64,000 nt of DNA from positions 124,001 to 188,000 of the forward strand of contig JAKLMB010000025.1 in NCBI GenBank assembly GCA_022813625.1, given 5' to 3'. Each line of letters begins with the position of its first letter. Position 1 is the first letter of the stretch. The DNA is from Aaosphaeria pasadenensis (lineage: Eukaryota > Ascomycota > Dothideomycetes > Pleosporales). The notes below the pieces were generated by a model. That model ran no database searches and was not told the DNA's origin. It saw nothing but the letters and a program-made list of their open reading frames with translations. The translations under genes were made by a program, and so were the position numbers. Below, one piece after another: positions 1 through 10,514 of this stretch.

Positions 1-1604
1 ATGGTTTTCTCAAAGGTAGGGATGGCCCCCCAGTGATCTGGATTTCCCCTTTGCCCCATGATGGAAAAACGCTTGTCTGAGAGGCGTCTGGTGGGTTGCA
101 CCCGCGAATGCTAGGTGCGTTACCCCCTTTCGTCGTATTGATGACTACTAATCAAATACTACATCTGAGGGTGTAAGGAGATTCAGCGAGGGCGGCCGGG
201 GGTTTTGTATTGCACAGAACTTCCTCCCCCACCCTACTCAGTCAAGTGTGATTTTCACGCAGGCTGACCCAAAGGAATGGGTGCAGGTCGGTCCATGGTT
301 CGTCCGCCAAATTCTACCTCAACACTTAGGTCAACCAAGGGTCGGTATGAGATACTCTTGCGAATCCTCTCTTTCACTTTCATGGGAGTTTGTTTGAATC
401 ACAAAGATGTTACCAACTTTGAATTTTTGCAGCACTTTGATTGTGAATGCGAATCTGTAAACCTTTGTGATGTTACTGTATCATAAATTACTCTTCTGTT
501 TTGTCCCGTAGTCCGGCAATTCCCGGCAATCCCCAACACTCCAGTCCCAACCCATTGTTATCCACCCGTCTTGATATCTCCTGCCATTTCGAATGGCCCC
601 GCTTCTTGCGAAGGAGACGTGTCCAAAATTTTCGTTAAGCACTATTAATGCTGGTTGGAATAACGTGGATTGTAAGCCTGCTGGAATCGGTCGATGGAAG
701 TGTCTCCATGGTTCAGAGTACCTCCAATGACCAGATTGTTGAAACATGGTATCCCCTTGCCAAAAACAGGAAAGAACTGCGGGCGGTTCCAATATGTCGC
801 TGATAAAAAACGTTGAATTAGACATCCCTTGAAGCTGGTTCACAAAAACCACAAGCCCAACTGATTTTGTTGAAGTTTTCGTGACTTGCTGAGTTCTTAT
901 TCCCATTCCTAGCAACACCGAAACGACGCAGTATTGCAATCCCACACGAAGTGTTATAGCAGTACTGATAGGCCTCAACTGATGCAAAACTGTTTTTGTG
1001 AATTTTAGACAGGATTCATTTGGATAGGTGGGTCGGCGGGCGGATTATACAACCCTAGCGTGAGCGATGTGGATATACTTGCCCTAACTGACTGCACATT
1101 ATGGACTAATCCTGTGTCAATATTTCCCCAGGACTCGGTTCTAGAAAACTCGATAATGATTTATGATCGAGTGCAATTCAACCTTTTATTTGGTTGAATA
1201 CTAATTTCATCAAATATTGCAGGTCAGCTTCACAGTTGCACGGATAGAGAATAGGAATCAGTGGACGTATTGTGTTGAGGTAGCAACAAGTACCCGATTG
1301 AGAGTATTAGCGGATAGAGTAGCAATTGTAGACTCGCTCTAGTCCTTTCATTTCCTGAATAGCAATCAAGCTCCAATATCTGATTATCCTGTATGCAAGT
1401 ATTAGGCATGTATTTGTCGGAAGCATATGCAATTTCTTGCTTTGCTATCAGTATGATCCAATTTTCTGGAATTGGCTGTGACCTAAAGAAAAACCGCAAA
1501 TCTTCTCAATCGGGTACTTGCTGCTACCTCAACACAATGCGTCCTCTCTATCCGTGCAACTACGTCCATGGTATTACTCTTCCATCTGGGTTCGAGGATT
1601 GTGA
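1..1604. other. Gene-free left edge
   Basis: I see no convincing gene here. A minus-strand open frame at 481-987 opens with a non-ATG codon, has no recognisable domain and no clear splice partners. The only clear structure is the inverted repeat at 1235-1560, listed separately. The stretch lies just downstream of the receptor gene and may include its 3' UTR. Confidence 0.5.
1235..1560. repeat. Imperfect inverted repeat, arms 1235-1304 and 1504-1560
   Basis: The left arm starts GTTGCACGGATAGAGA and ends TACCCGATTGAGA. The reverse complement of the right arm reads the same apart from two substitutions and a 12-nt segment (ATAGGAATCAGT) found only in the left arm. The roughly 57-nt homologous arms flank about 200 nt of unrelated sequence. 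It could be a solo inverted duplication or the remains of a small non-autonomous transposon; I saw no clear target-site duplication. Confidence 0.75.
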
Positions 1605-4600
1605 CTACGCAAAAGAATCCATCATCCATGACGCAGTCCTCGCAGGCCTTGAAAACACTTTCCCACCTTTGAAGTTGACCGTGATCTTGCACGGGCCATT
1701 TCGATGAGTGATTGTTGGATATAATTTCCTGTATATGACTTTGCTCTTACGGCGAGCTTTGCGTACAAGTTTGTCAGCATTCATTGTTAAAGGGACGCCC
1801 TGGGGCATGTGTGAAATCATAAACCTACCAACAAGCGTTTCGTTGAGGGTGAAATAATATTCATCTCTTTTGTAATCGATACCACAACCGACGACATCCC
1901 CTATCCCAAAGGGATGCTTTGCGTCGAACGCTTGGGAGCTCCTAGATTGGCTCTCGTAGATATATCCATCGTCTCCGTGGTAACCTGCTGTCCACACATT
2001 CCACCCCACAAAGTCTTCGGCCAGATCCGAATACTCGCCACAGAAGCCAATGCCCACGATCGGTGGTTTTGAAGTATCTACTTGAGCATCATCTTTTGGA
2101 TTCAGTTCTACATTAGAGATTGTCACCTCGAAGAAAAACGTCTCCGAGAAACGAGTGAAGAACTGTCTAGGGGGAAAGGGGTGGTCAGAACGAAGACTCG
2201 TCCTGGCCGAGTGATGCTCTGGGATGGGTAGTTAGTAGACTGTCAGGAAATATTCAACCAGCACTCACTGTTGAAGACAGCGACAAGTCCCCCTTCTTCT
2301 ATCTGGAAGTAGTCTTCCGAATCAAGCCCTGACTGCACCCACAATTTGGGTCTGATGAGTGATGTCATAGTTAGCCATGACTCATCCAACGGAGGCACAG
2401 ATGTAGGCACCCGGTCGCAAGCCTGATGGATGAAATGGTCAAGGTTCCAGCCGTCATCATCTAAATCAGCCGAAGATAACGCTCTGAGATCCTTGAGCTT
2501 GTCCCATAGGTAAGACCCGTCGACTTCGGTCGCAATGCGCAACTCTTTAAAGCCAATCTTGACATCGGTTGGAACATTAGTTCCCTTTGGTATTTTGTCT
2601 GCACAGGCTCTGAGAAACTTGGATTTGACGATCCTTCGAGTGATGACGCCTAGCTCAAATGCTGACGCATGTCCAGGTTCATGTCGCTGAAATGGATTCA
2701 ATCCATATCTGACGAAGCGTATTGCGAGGCTTTCTTCTTCACTTTTCTTTCCACGTCTAGAAAGACACGCTTCTAGCCCATTTGAACCCTCGCCTGGTAG
2801 TCTTTCTTCAAGTAACCTTGCGTCTCTATCCACTAAGACCTCGACCAGGTCTAGGATGTTTTCGTTGTTCTTGCATAATTTGATCGTCCTCCAGTATGCG
2901 GCAATCAACCCCTCCTTGCCCACCGTGTAGTCAGAGTCAGGGTTATCGTGTACACGTAGCAAAGCTTCAAGTGGTTCGAGATCACCCCTATCAATGGCCA
3001 GTTCAAGGCAGGAGACATCATTACCAGTGTTCAGCTTCGGGTCAGCTCCATGATCAAGCAGCAACTGAACGATGGACGCCGAGCACCTCGTGCACCCAAG
3101 CGCCAAATGAAAGGGGGATTTTCCATCCTCTGTGTCTCTGAGATTGATGCATGACTGTCCCTTGTGTTCCAGCATAGACGTTACCATATTCTGACTGTGC
3201 TCTCGTACCGCCAGGTGCAAAGCGGTCCGGCCATCGTCCGTAGTAATTCTTGGATCCGCGTCGTGTTCGAGCAGAAATTTCACTATTTGCTCTTCTTTCC
3301 AGGCCGTAGCAAGATGGAGAGGGGTGTAATTGTCTTGTTTCCCGCGATTCGGGTTGGCGCCCGACCCGATCAACAATTTCGTAATCTCTAGATTGTCAAC
3401 CCCAACATGCAGTGGTGTCCAGCCATCGTAATCTCCCTTGTCAAGGTTTGGGTTCAGCTCGAGGAGTTTTGTGATAAGTTCCAATTTTCCAGTAAAGGCA
3501 GCCAGCCATGTTGCTGACTGTCCAAGTGAATTCAGCGCATCAACATCTGCACCTGCGTCGAGGAGAGCCTGCGCAACTCGTACGTCATTAGAACGAACTG
3601 CCAAATGAAGCGGAACAATGCCCGCTCCATTACGTTCATCTATCAAAGCTCCAGCCTTTACAAGCGTTTGGACATTGTCAAGTTGCTGCTCTTGGACCGC
3701 GATGTGGAGGGGTCTGTTGTTACGTAGTTCGAAATTTGGATCCGCACCCGCCTCTAAAAGAATGCCAATGATCTCGGAAGACCTTTTCGCAGCTGCCTTA
3801 TGTAGCAGCTTTCCCAGTGATGAAAGTTGGTCCTCGGTCCTTGGCTGACCTGGTGCGTAGAGGTTGTGGAAAAGCTTTTCAAAAACGGTAGGCGCGGAGG
3901 ACTCTATAGCCCATTGTACCCCCGAGGCTTCTATATCCGTCTTGCCTTGGTGGTTGTGTGCGTCAAGAAGCAAATCGACCAACGATACGTCATTGCGCTC
4001 GATTGCATAAAAGATTGGTGGCTTCATGTCATCATCCCGAACATCCACATCTGCGTTCCTTTTAAGGAGATACTTGATGGATTCCACATTGCCTTTTCGA
4101 GTGGCGTGGTGGAGAGGTGTTTGGCTGAAGATATCAGTTACATTAGGCCCTGCGCCAGCCTGAAGTAAAATCTCCATTACCTCAACAGCGCAGACCGAAA
4201 GGTGAAGTGGTGTTTCCATAGTACGGGAGCGAGCGCTTGTGTTGGCTCCACGAGCTAAGAGCAATTTCGCTATGCCAGCCTTGCCAGTTCGAGCAGCTTT
4301 ATGAAGTGGAGTTTCCCTGTCGACATCGGGTGCATCAACACTGGCCTCGCGATCAAGTAAGGTTCTGGCCATATAGGTCCTGCCTTTTTCAGCTGCATGG
4401 TGCAAGGGAGTTTTTCGCTGGCCGTCTACTACATTGACAGAAGCTCCGCACCCCAGAAGTGTGCGTGCAATCTCTACATGACCTTTCGAAGCCGCCATGC
4501 AGAGCGACTGCCCACCTAGGTATTCCTCATTGGGAGAAGCGCCAGCTTTTGCTAAGAGGTACTGAACAATCAGCAACTGTCCTGCTTCTGAGGCTGCTAT

Positions 4601-7600
4601 GAGAACTCGACTATCGATGTTGCTCCAGGTTGGTGATGTTAGTAATGATACGACAGAAATATGGCCTCGTCTTGCAGCAAGTTCTGCCGCCTCTTCAATG
4701 ATGCCATTGTCTACTCCACTATCAGGACGAAGAAGGATCTTTGCAACGTCCGTACAGCCCATTTCGGCGGCGTAATGAAGCGCAGTCTTCCCCTCGCTTC
4801 GTGTATTTATTACCGGACCGAATTTACCGCTGTCATCCAGGGCAGTGACAAGCAGAGAGGTTGTGGCTGCGTCGCCGATCTCTGCCGCAATATGCAAAGG
4901 AGTACAGTTGTTGATGTCGGGTATATCAGCCAACTCCTGGAGTGGCAAGTGTTTGACTGCGGATGAACATGCCAGCACAGCATAATGCAGAGCTGTTCTG
5001 CCCTGTTTGTCTTGGAGCGTACAGTCTGCACCGCGTTCGACTAAAGTGTTTGCCGCGTTGATATGCCCCACCATAAGGGCGGTAATTAGTGGTGTTCTGT
5101 TCGAATTGTCGAGCTTGTTGATTAGACTTGAATGACCGGTTCCTCCAAGCTCATTTCTATCACCGCTCTCGCCCAATAGAACAAGCATAACCTTGGTATG
5201 TCCGCCAGCTGCTGCACAGTGAAGCGGTGTCCTCCCATCTCCATCTGGCTCAAAAGGTTCTGAAAGCAGGTTCAATAACACTCGGGCAGTTTGAAGGCTA
5301 CCCATCAGAGCCGCCTTATGAAGCGGAAAGCACCTCGATATGTCTTTGTCTACGGATTGCAAAAGCTGAAATACTAGCTCTGCGTCATCGTTGCAGATGG
5401 CGCATTCTAGTTGATAACTGAAATCGGATTCAAAGACGGCAATGTTTCGCTCCAAAAACCCGTGTCGTACGCCGACCATGCTGAATTTGACGGTGGAAGA
5501 AGTTCCAAGGAGCTCTGATACGATTGATTCGAGTCCAACACTAGAAGCCATGTTGATCGCCAGCTGGTGCTCTGATGGTGTGCCGCGCGATCTGGATGGT
5601 GCCTCAATGCCGTCTCGAGGGTCACTCACTGGTTCAGTTACGGCTGAACTAGAGGCCATTGTAGTGTCTATCTGCTGCTCAAAAGTGGCATTTTTGGAAG
5701 AAACTGTATCTCTTCCATGGCAGATTTGATAAAGCTGAAACCATCTCTGCCCCAATTCAGGAGTCAACAAGAAGTTGATTACCAAGTCCTTCATATCCTG
5801 GTCCGGGTCCTTGATGCGAAGAAAATGGGTGGGCCAAAATCGGCAAGCGTAATCAAGAAACCCTAAGATTCCGCCTTCGCCTTTTAGGTTCTCCTTCCTC
5901 CAAGAGACCTCTGAGACGTATAACATCCACTTGCTCGAGTACGCTTTGTTAATGGCTGGCGAGGTGTCGGGGGGTTTCATAGTCGCGCTCTCTACCTCGG
6001 CTTCCCCAGAGGCACTTAGGGGCTCGTCATCAGGGTGGGCCCGTAGATCTTTCAAGACAAGACGAAGGTAATGAAGACAAAGACGAGTGAGCCCGCGGTC
6101 ATCTTCAAGGGCCAATCGCCTCTTCATTGAACTAGTTGCGAATATTCGTTTTGATTCTTCGCTAAAGATGCGTCCACCATTGGCTCCTATGGATACTATG
6201 AAGCGTAAATGTCGTCTGAGATCGCGCTCAATATCCATGGACGTCGCTGCCTGAACATCATCGATATCTGAATGATCTAGTGTCATGGCTGTGGCTGTAG
6301 CGAGCTCCTGAAACCGTAGTGGACGTATGGGCCACATCATCCACGAGATTGCCGATGCTACCCAATAGAAGACATCAATGTGGTTTTGCCGAAGAGCTGC
6401 GATTTCCAGATCGAAGAACTCTTCTTCGCTTTTGGGGCTACCCTCAATTTTTCCTTCTATTCCTTCTGGGGTCGTTAGGGAAAAGCTATCGAAAAGACGT
6501 ACCAAATAACAATCCAGAGCAGAAAATGATCCTTGAAATGATTTAGCTTTGGTCGTAATCATTTTCTTGATGACCATGGCATGCTCCCGTCGAAAAGCCG
6601 TGGAAACATAGCTCTGGTCGAAAAGGGTGGTTAATCGATCATCAATAAACTTCGACCAGTATTTCCTTTGCCTCATTTGAAGATCAATCCGATAGACCTT
6701 TGGAGAGAAAGAATGTTTGATGCTTTTCTGACTGCTCACGAGGAATGTGCATTTGGAACCAGATGAAACCAAAAGATTTCCCAGACTCTCAAACCATGAT
6801 TGAAGAGCCCCAGGCCAATCATCGTAATCGAATACGATGACTAGGAATTCCAAACCTTTATTTCGCTGTAGTACGGCTTCAAGTAATATCTGAATAGTGT
6901 CCAGGGACCATAGATCATGGCGACGGATCTCTGCTACCATAAACCAAACTGCATAAAACAATGATGGTCTTTGTGAGAATATTTTGTGAAGCACAGACAC
7001 GTATGCACTATACAATGTTGGGGCTTTCTCTCCCACAGGGAGAAGGCTGTCGATGACGATCGCTGGGCCTGTCTGGCTCATCTCCCCAGCAATCAGTTTC
7101 AAGATCGCCGATTTACCACATCCTCTGGGGCCAACAACCTGGATGGAGGATTTCTGGGGAAGATTCCGAAAGGGAATATCGTCGAGAAGTGAGTTGTACA
7201 TGGTTTTAAGAGTACCGATGTCCTCGAGACTATCCAGACATATATTTTCAAATATCAAACGGCAAGAGGGCGCGAGTATTTGCAAAATTTCAAAATAGGC
7301 TTCATGGAAATTGTGTTTTGATTCGGAGTCGAAATGCCCAAAGATCGCTAAGACAGAATTAGTACCAAATTAGGACGTATAGGTGTGAACATACAGTAGT
7401 GTTGTGGGCCGGTAAGTACAAAATGCGCATTCAGAGATTTCATTTGTTCCATATTGTTCATGTCACAATTTGCGATACTTCTGAAATTGGTGTGTCGCCA
7501 CAAGACACAGGTTTCGTCGGTTCTGTTAAGTTTGCCTAGATCACCGATGACCTACATACAATTAGCAATTATTGGTTCGAGATCCACATTGAAACCCCTC

Positions 7601-8541
7601 AGTTCTTACTGGCTCAGGCCAACCAATTCCATCGCTCTCAATGAAGCTTGTCGTTGCGTATTTGGCAACATATCTGTGGAACGCATGAGAGATTTGGGAT
7701 ACCGAGGTCACTAATTCAGCGAGTACTTTGGAGAGACGTCCATGCAGTGTGGCATCGGATGCCTTGATCACATCAAGCAAAGTCTGTTCCCATCCTCGCT
7801 GATTATCTGGATGATGAGGAGTCACAAAGAACACCTCAACTAGATTTAGTATGACGGAAATAATTTGGGGATGTAAAGTTTTACTGACCAGTTTAGACAC
7901 ACTCAGCCCTATGCGATAGTACTTTGGAGTTTGGTTGGCGGCGATAATGGCCTAAAGCACATTTAGAAAAAAAACCAGAATCACGTCCTCTGAACAATGA
8001 GCATTTTCTTTACCTGTTTAACAACGATGCCCCCAAGACCGTAGCCAGCAAGAACGATCCTGCCAAGATCTGCATTGTCGGACAGTATTCTTTCTAGAAG
8101 ATCTAGAGCCTCCTTCTCGATGGATATCTGCGAAGGAGGGTCCATAATAGCGCTGGCCGCAGAGAGTGTATCCCAATCATCCGTAGCTTCCTCTGGCGAA
8201 TCACCTTCGATTGCGATCACTACATCGTTATGGACCTCGACAACTTCAACGCTCTTTTCACTTCTATCATTTGCTGGAACTTTTCCCTTCAAGGTTTGCG
8301 TAGTGTCCTGATCAAGGACTCCCGCGGCTGTGAACCCAATACCAAAGACTGAGTACGGCACGACTCGCGCCTGTGGAAGGAGATGGTACAACATATCAGG
8401 TATATTGAAAACTGTCTTTTCCTGATCTGATAACTTCGAGGAGCTGGCAGCTCCCGGGAAGCCTACTAAGTATATGCTGATCCAGTAAGTAATAGCCAGA
8501 GCTTCGAGAAGACGTTGATTTTGCCATACGTATAATCCCAT
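1605..8541 (-). CDS. STAND/NLR-type receptor: lipase-like, NACHT-like, ankyrin repeats, SPRY
   Basis: Exons on the minus strand are 8541-8014, 7951-7610, 7551-7395, 7347-2269 and 2218-1605. Phases are consistent and encode about 2239 aa. Residues 1-290 resemble the alpha/beta-hydrolase (SesB-like) effector domain of fungal STAND proteins: GYGLGGIVVKQ, then AIIAANQ and VFFVTPHHP. A P-loop GPRGCGKS lies near residue 415 and a Walker B-like LVIVFDYDD near 510. About 23 ankyrin repeats span roughly 980-1830 (for example GRTPLHCAAAGGH). A SPRY domain starts at SLRSDHPFPP and continues through FFFEVTI. Such proteins are cytosolic sensors in non-self recognition and cell death; that role is inferred here. 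Oddly, the hydrolase elbow has Gly where Ser is expected. The start is uncertain: this ATG follows an upstream in-frame stop, but a further 5' exon is possible. Confidence 0.88.
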
Positions 8542-9058
8542 TCTTCTCTCTTTTCATCCTCCTCCATTGCAGCTGGCATGTGCATTCCAGAGCTTGCGAG
8601 GCTAGGTTGAAAAGCCAACGATAAGTGGCAATGTTGTGTCTAAGTCGCGTCATGTCAATGAGAGCATGAGGCGTTTGATATCTAGGCTACGTGACCGCCT
8701 GGTCAGCGTCCCAGCGCTTCTGAATGCACCTGGAAGCAGCTCGACGCATTTGGTAACCCGTACTCGCAGGCTGCAATCTGACTTCAGCTTTCGTTTCGGA
8801 TGTTGCACCAACTACTTGGTGTCCTACCTATGACCGAGTAAAAGGGGCGGACCGGGCCTCCCTCGCCTAACCTGGCGTCAATATGCAGTTCCTGTTAATT
8901 TACCACCGAGCAATGGGAACATCATCTTAACCCAAACCCCCGCATTCACGTTAACGCACGGACGCTCAGCTACCACGACGATAAGTGGCGAACCAAGGAA
9001 ACGACTGCATTCTATGTTGAAGGTATTACTTCAGTATCTGTGCTCACAAATGATTACA
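8542..9058. other. Intergenic spacer between receptor and 311-aa gene
   Basis: About 0.5 kb separates two minus-strand genes and should hold the receptor promoter. The 14-nt word CGATAAGTGGCAAT-like occurs near 8619 and again, diverged, near 8980. I see no gene. A short overlapping frame at 8396-8653 has no start ATG upstream that splices cleanly into the receptor. Confidence 0.4.
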
Positions 9059-9994
9059 CTAATTCGACAGGTCCTCCACAGACGCCGTCAAGGCTGTGGC
9101 TCCAAGCACGCCCGCCATTTTGTCCAGCCTCTGGGCATTCAAATTGTTTTCGTCAACCGCTTCTGCCAATTTGTCTTCCAGGAATCCTGCCAATGTTGTC
9201 GGCCTGATATACTGGTGTGCCTTGCCTGGCTTGAAGATGATTGGGTCATTTGCAGGCGAGAAACCTAATATGTCCCGGAAACCCTTGACGAGGTCATAGA
9301 GAAAGTGAGCTTCCGCATCAACCTTGACTCTAGCAGTGAAGCATCTGGACTCGCTCGTCCGCCTCACTAACACAGCGGCTCTTAAGTCAGTCACGAGCCC
9401 TGTCTGTGCTGTCTCGTTCTCTGTTACAGTCAGGCGAACACAGTTCGCAGGCCCATAATCCCGAACGCGGGTATCCAGAAAGATAGAACCAGTCAGACTC
9501 GCTCGATCAGTTTTTCTATAGCTTGTCTTACGCTCCCAGGTCTTCTTGCTGTTCGCCCCCACGTAGGTCGTACCAGCGTTCGCAGCTACCTCAGCTCCTT
9601 TGGTACCCTCAATGTCAATTTCCGTCGTTTCCCCAAGCGTAAAATCACCATTTGGCCAGAGGCATATAGGGATGGGGTCCTCGTTCTCGCCCTTCTCCTC
9701 GTCTTGGAATAGAATTGTAATAGTTGCCTTCTGAAGCCTCCTTTTTCGATTGATTCCATGGAAGCGGAAGCCAAAGACAATCAAACTAGACGGAATGCCG
9801 TCTTTAGTTTCAGTCCCATGGACGATGCGGTCAATTCGGGCTTGCACCAACAAGCCTTGACAAATATCATCGACAATGCCCGGGCGCTGTATTTCTCGCC
9901 CTTTATTTCTTGAATGATAACCACGGTCCTCAATGCTGGTGTTGAGCTGTATATTTACAGCGTATTCATCGGAAGAGATCGCAGGTAGAGCCAT
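9059..9994 (-). CDS. Uncharacterised fungal protein, 311 aa
   Basis: A single exon. I chose the ATG at 9994 (MALPAISSDEY); the frame stays open upstream but only from a TTG. I do not recognise a characterised family. Segments such as VVHG/IVHGT, LIVFGFRFHGINRKRRLQKA and ANCVRLTVTENE are rich in alternating hydrophobic residues and suggest a beta-sandwich protein of a kind I associate with uncharacterised fungal proteins. There is no signal peptide and no membrane segment, so it is probably cytosolic. The C-terminus (residues about 270-311) is helical and polar. It sits head-to-head with the subtilase gene (521 bp between starts) and downstream of the receptor's 5' end, so co-regulation with the protease is plausible. 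Function unknown. Confidence 0.75.
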   Translation of the reverse strand: MALPAISSDEYAVNIQLNTSIEDRGYHSRNKGREIQRPGIVDDICQGLLVQARIDRIVHGTETKDGIPSSLIVFGFRFHGINRKRRLQKATITILFQDEEKGENEDPIPICLWPNGDFTLGETTEIDIEGTKGAEVAANAGTTYVGANSKKTWERKTSYRKTDRASLTGSIFLDTRVRDYGPANCVRLTVTENETAQTGLVTDLRAAVLVRRTSESRCFTARVKVDAEAHFLYDLVKGFRDILGFSPANDPIIFKPGKAHQYIRPTTLAGFLEDKLAEAVDENNLNAQRLDKMAGVLGATALTASVEDLSN

Positions 9995-10514
9995 TGAACT
10001 GATAGAACAAAAGTCTTGATTTAAGTTGAAGAATATCCTGTACTCAAATTGCCGAGTGTTCAACTACAAATGCACCACCTTTATAATCGATATGCGACAG
10101 CCTAGATAGGAAGTCATATAAAATACGACGATGCCTTTTGTCCTTCCTGTGCATGCGCAACGCTGCCATTGGAACTCGCATGTTGCACCGAATCCGGTGG
10201 CGGGCTCAGCGTTATCCATTTGCGGACGTCAGCTCGGTTCTTTTCACCTGCCTTGTCCCGGCAGATGTAGTCAAGATAACTTTAAGAGAGCTCTCTTACA
10301 GATTTCCAGCTAGGCTGAATGAGGTAATCCCGGCATGTGTTTGTAATATGTAAACCAGGCTGAGAACGCTTCCTTGTTGGTCTCTCTATACTTGTCTTAG
10401 CTAACCTCTCCAGTCGATACACCAAAGCTATCAATCGAACATCTTTCTATTGACTCAAGGGCGAATTATCCATCTAACCTGGTTGAAACCCATTCGTGGC
10501 GAGCAGGCGCAAGC
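9995..10514. promoter_or_regulatory. Shared divergent promoter region
   Basis: A 520-bp stretch lies between the divergent start codons of the 311-aa gene and the subtilase gene. It must contain both promoters. I could not identify a specific operator or a confident TATA element. Short unrelated frames at 10131-10353 have no domain and are probably chance. Confidence 0.55.

Noticed and set aside
481..987. 168-codon minus frame
   Set aside because: It opens on TTG, has no domain, and no flanking exons with good splice sites were found.
2219..2268. Acceptor at CCCCCTAG (near 2169) for the last receptor intron
   Set aside because: The phase fails and the start of the SPRY domain (SLRSDHPFPP) would be lost; the acceptor at 2219 fits frame and fold.
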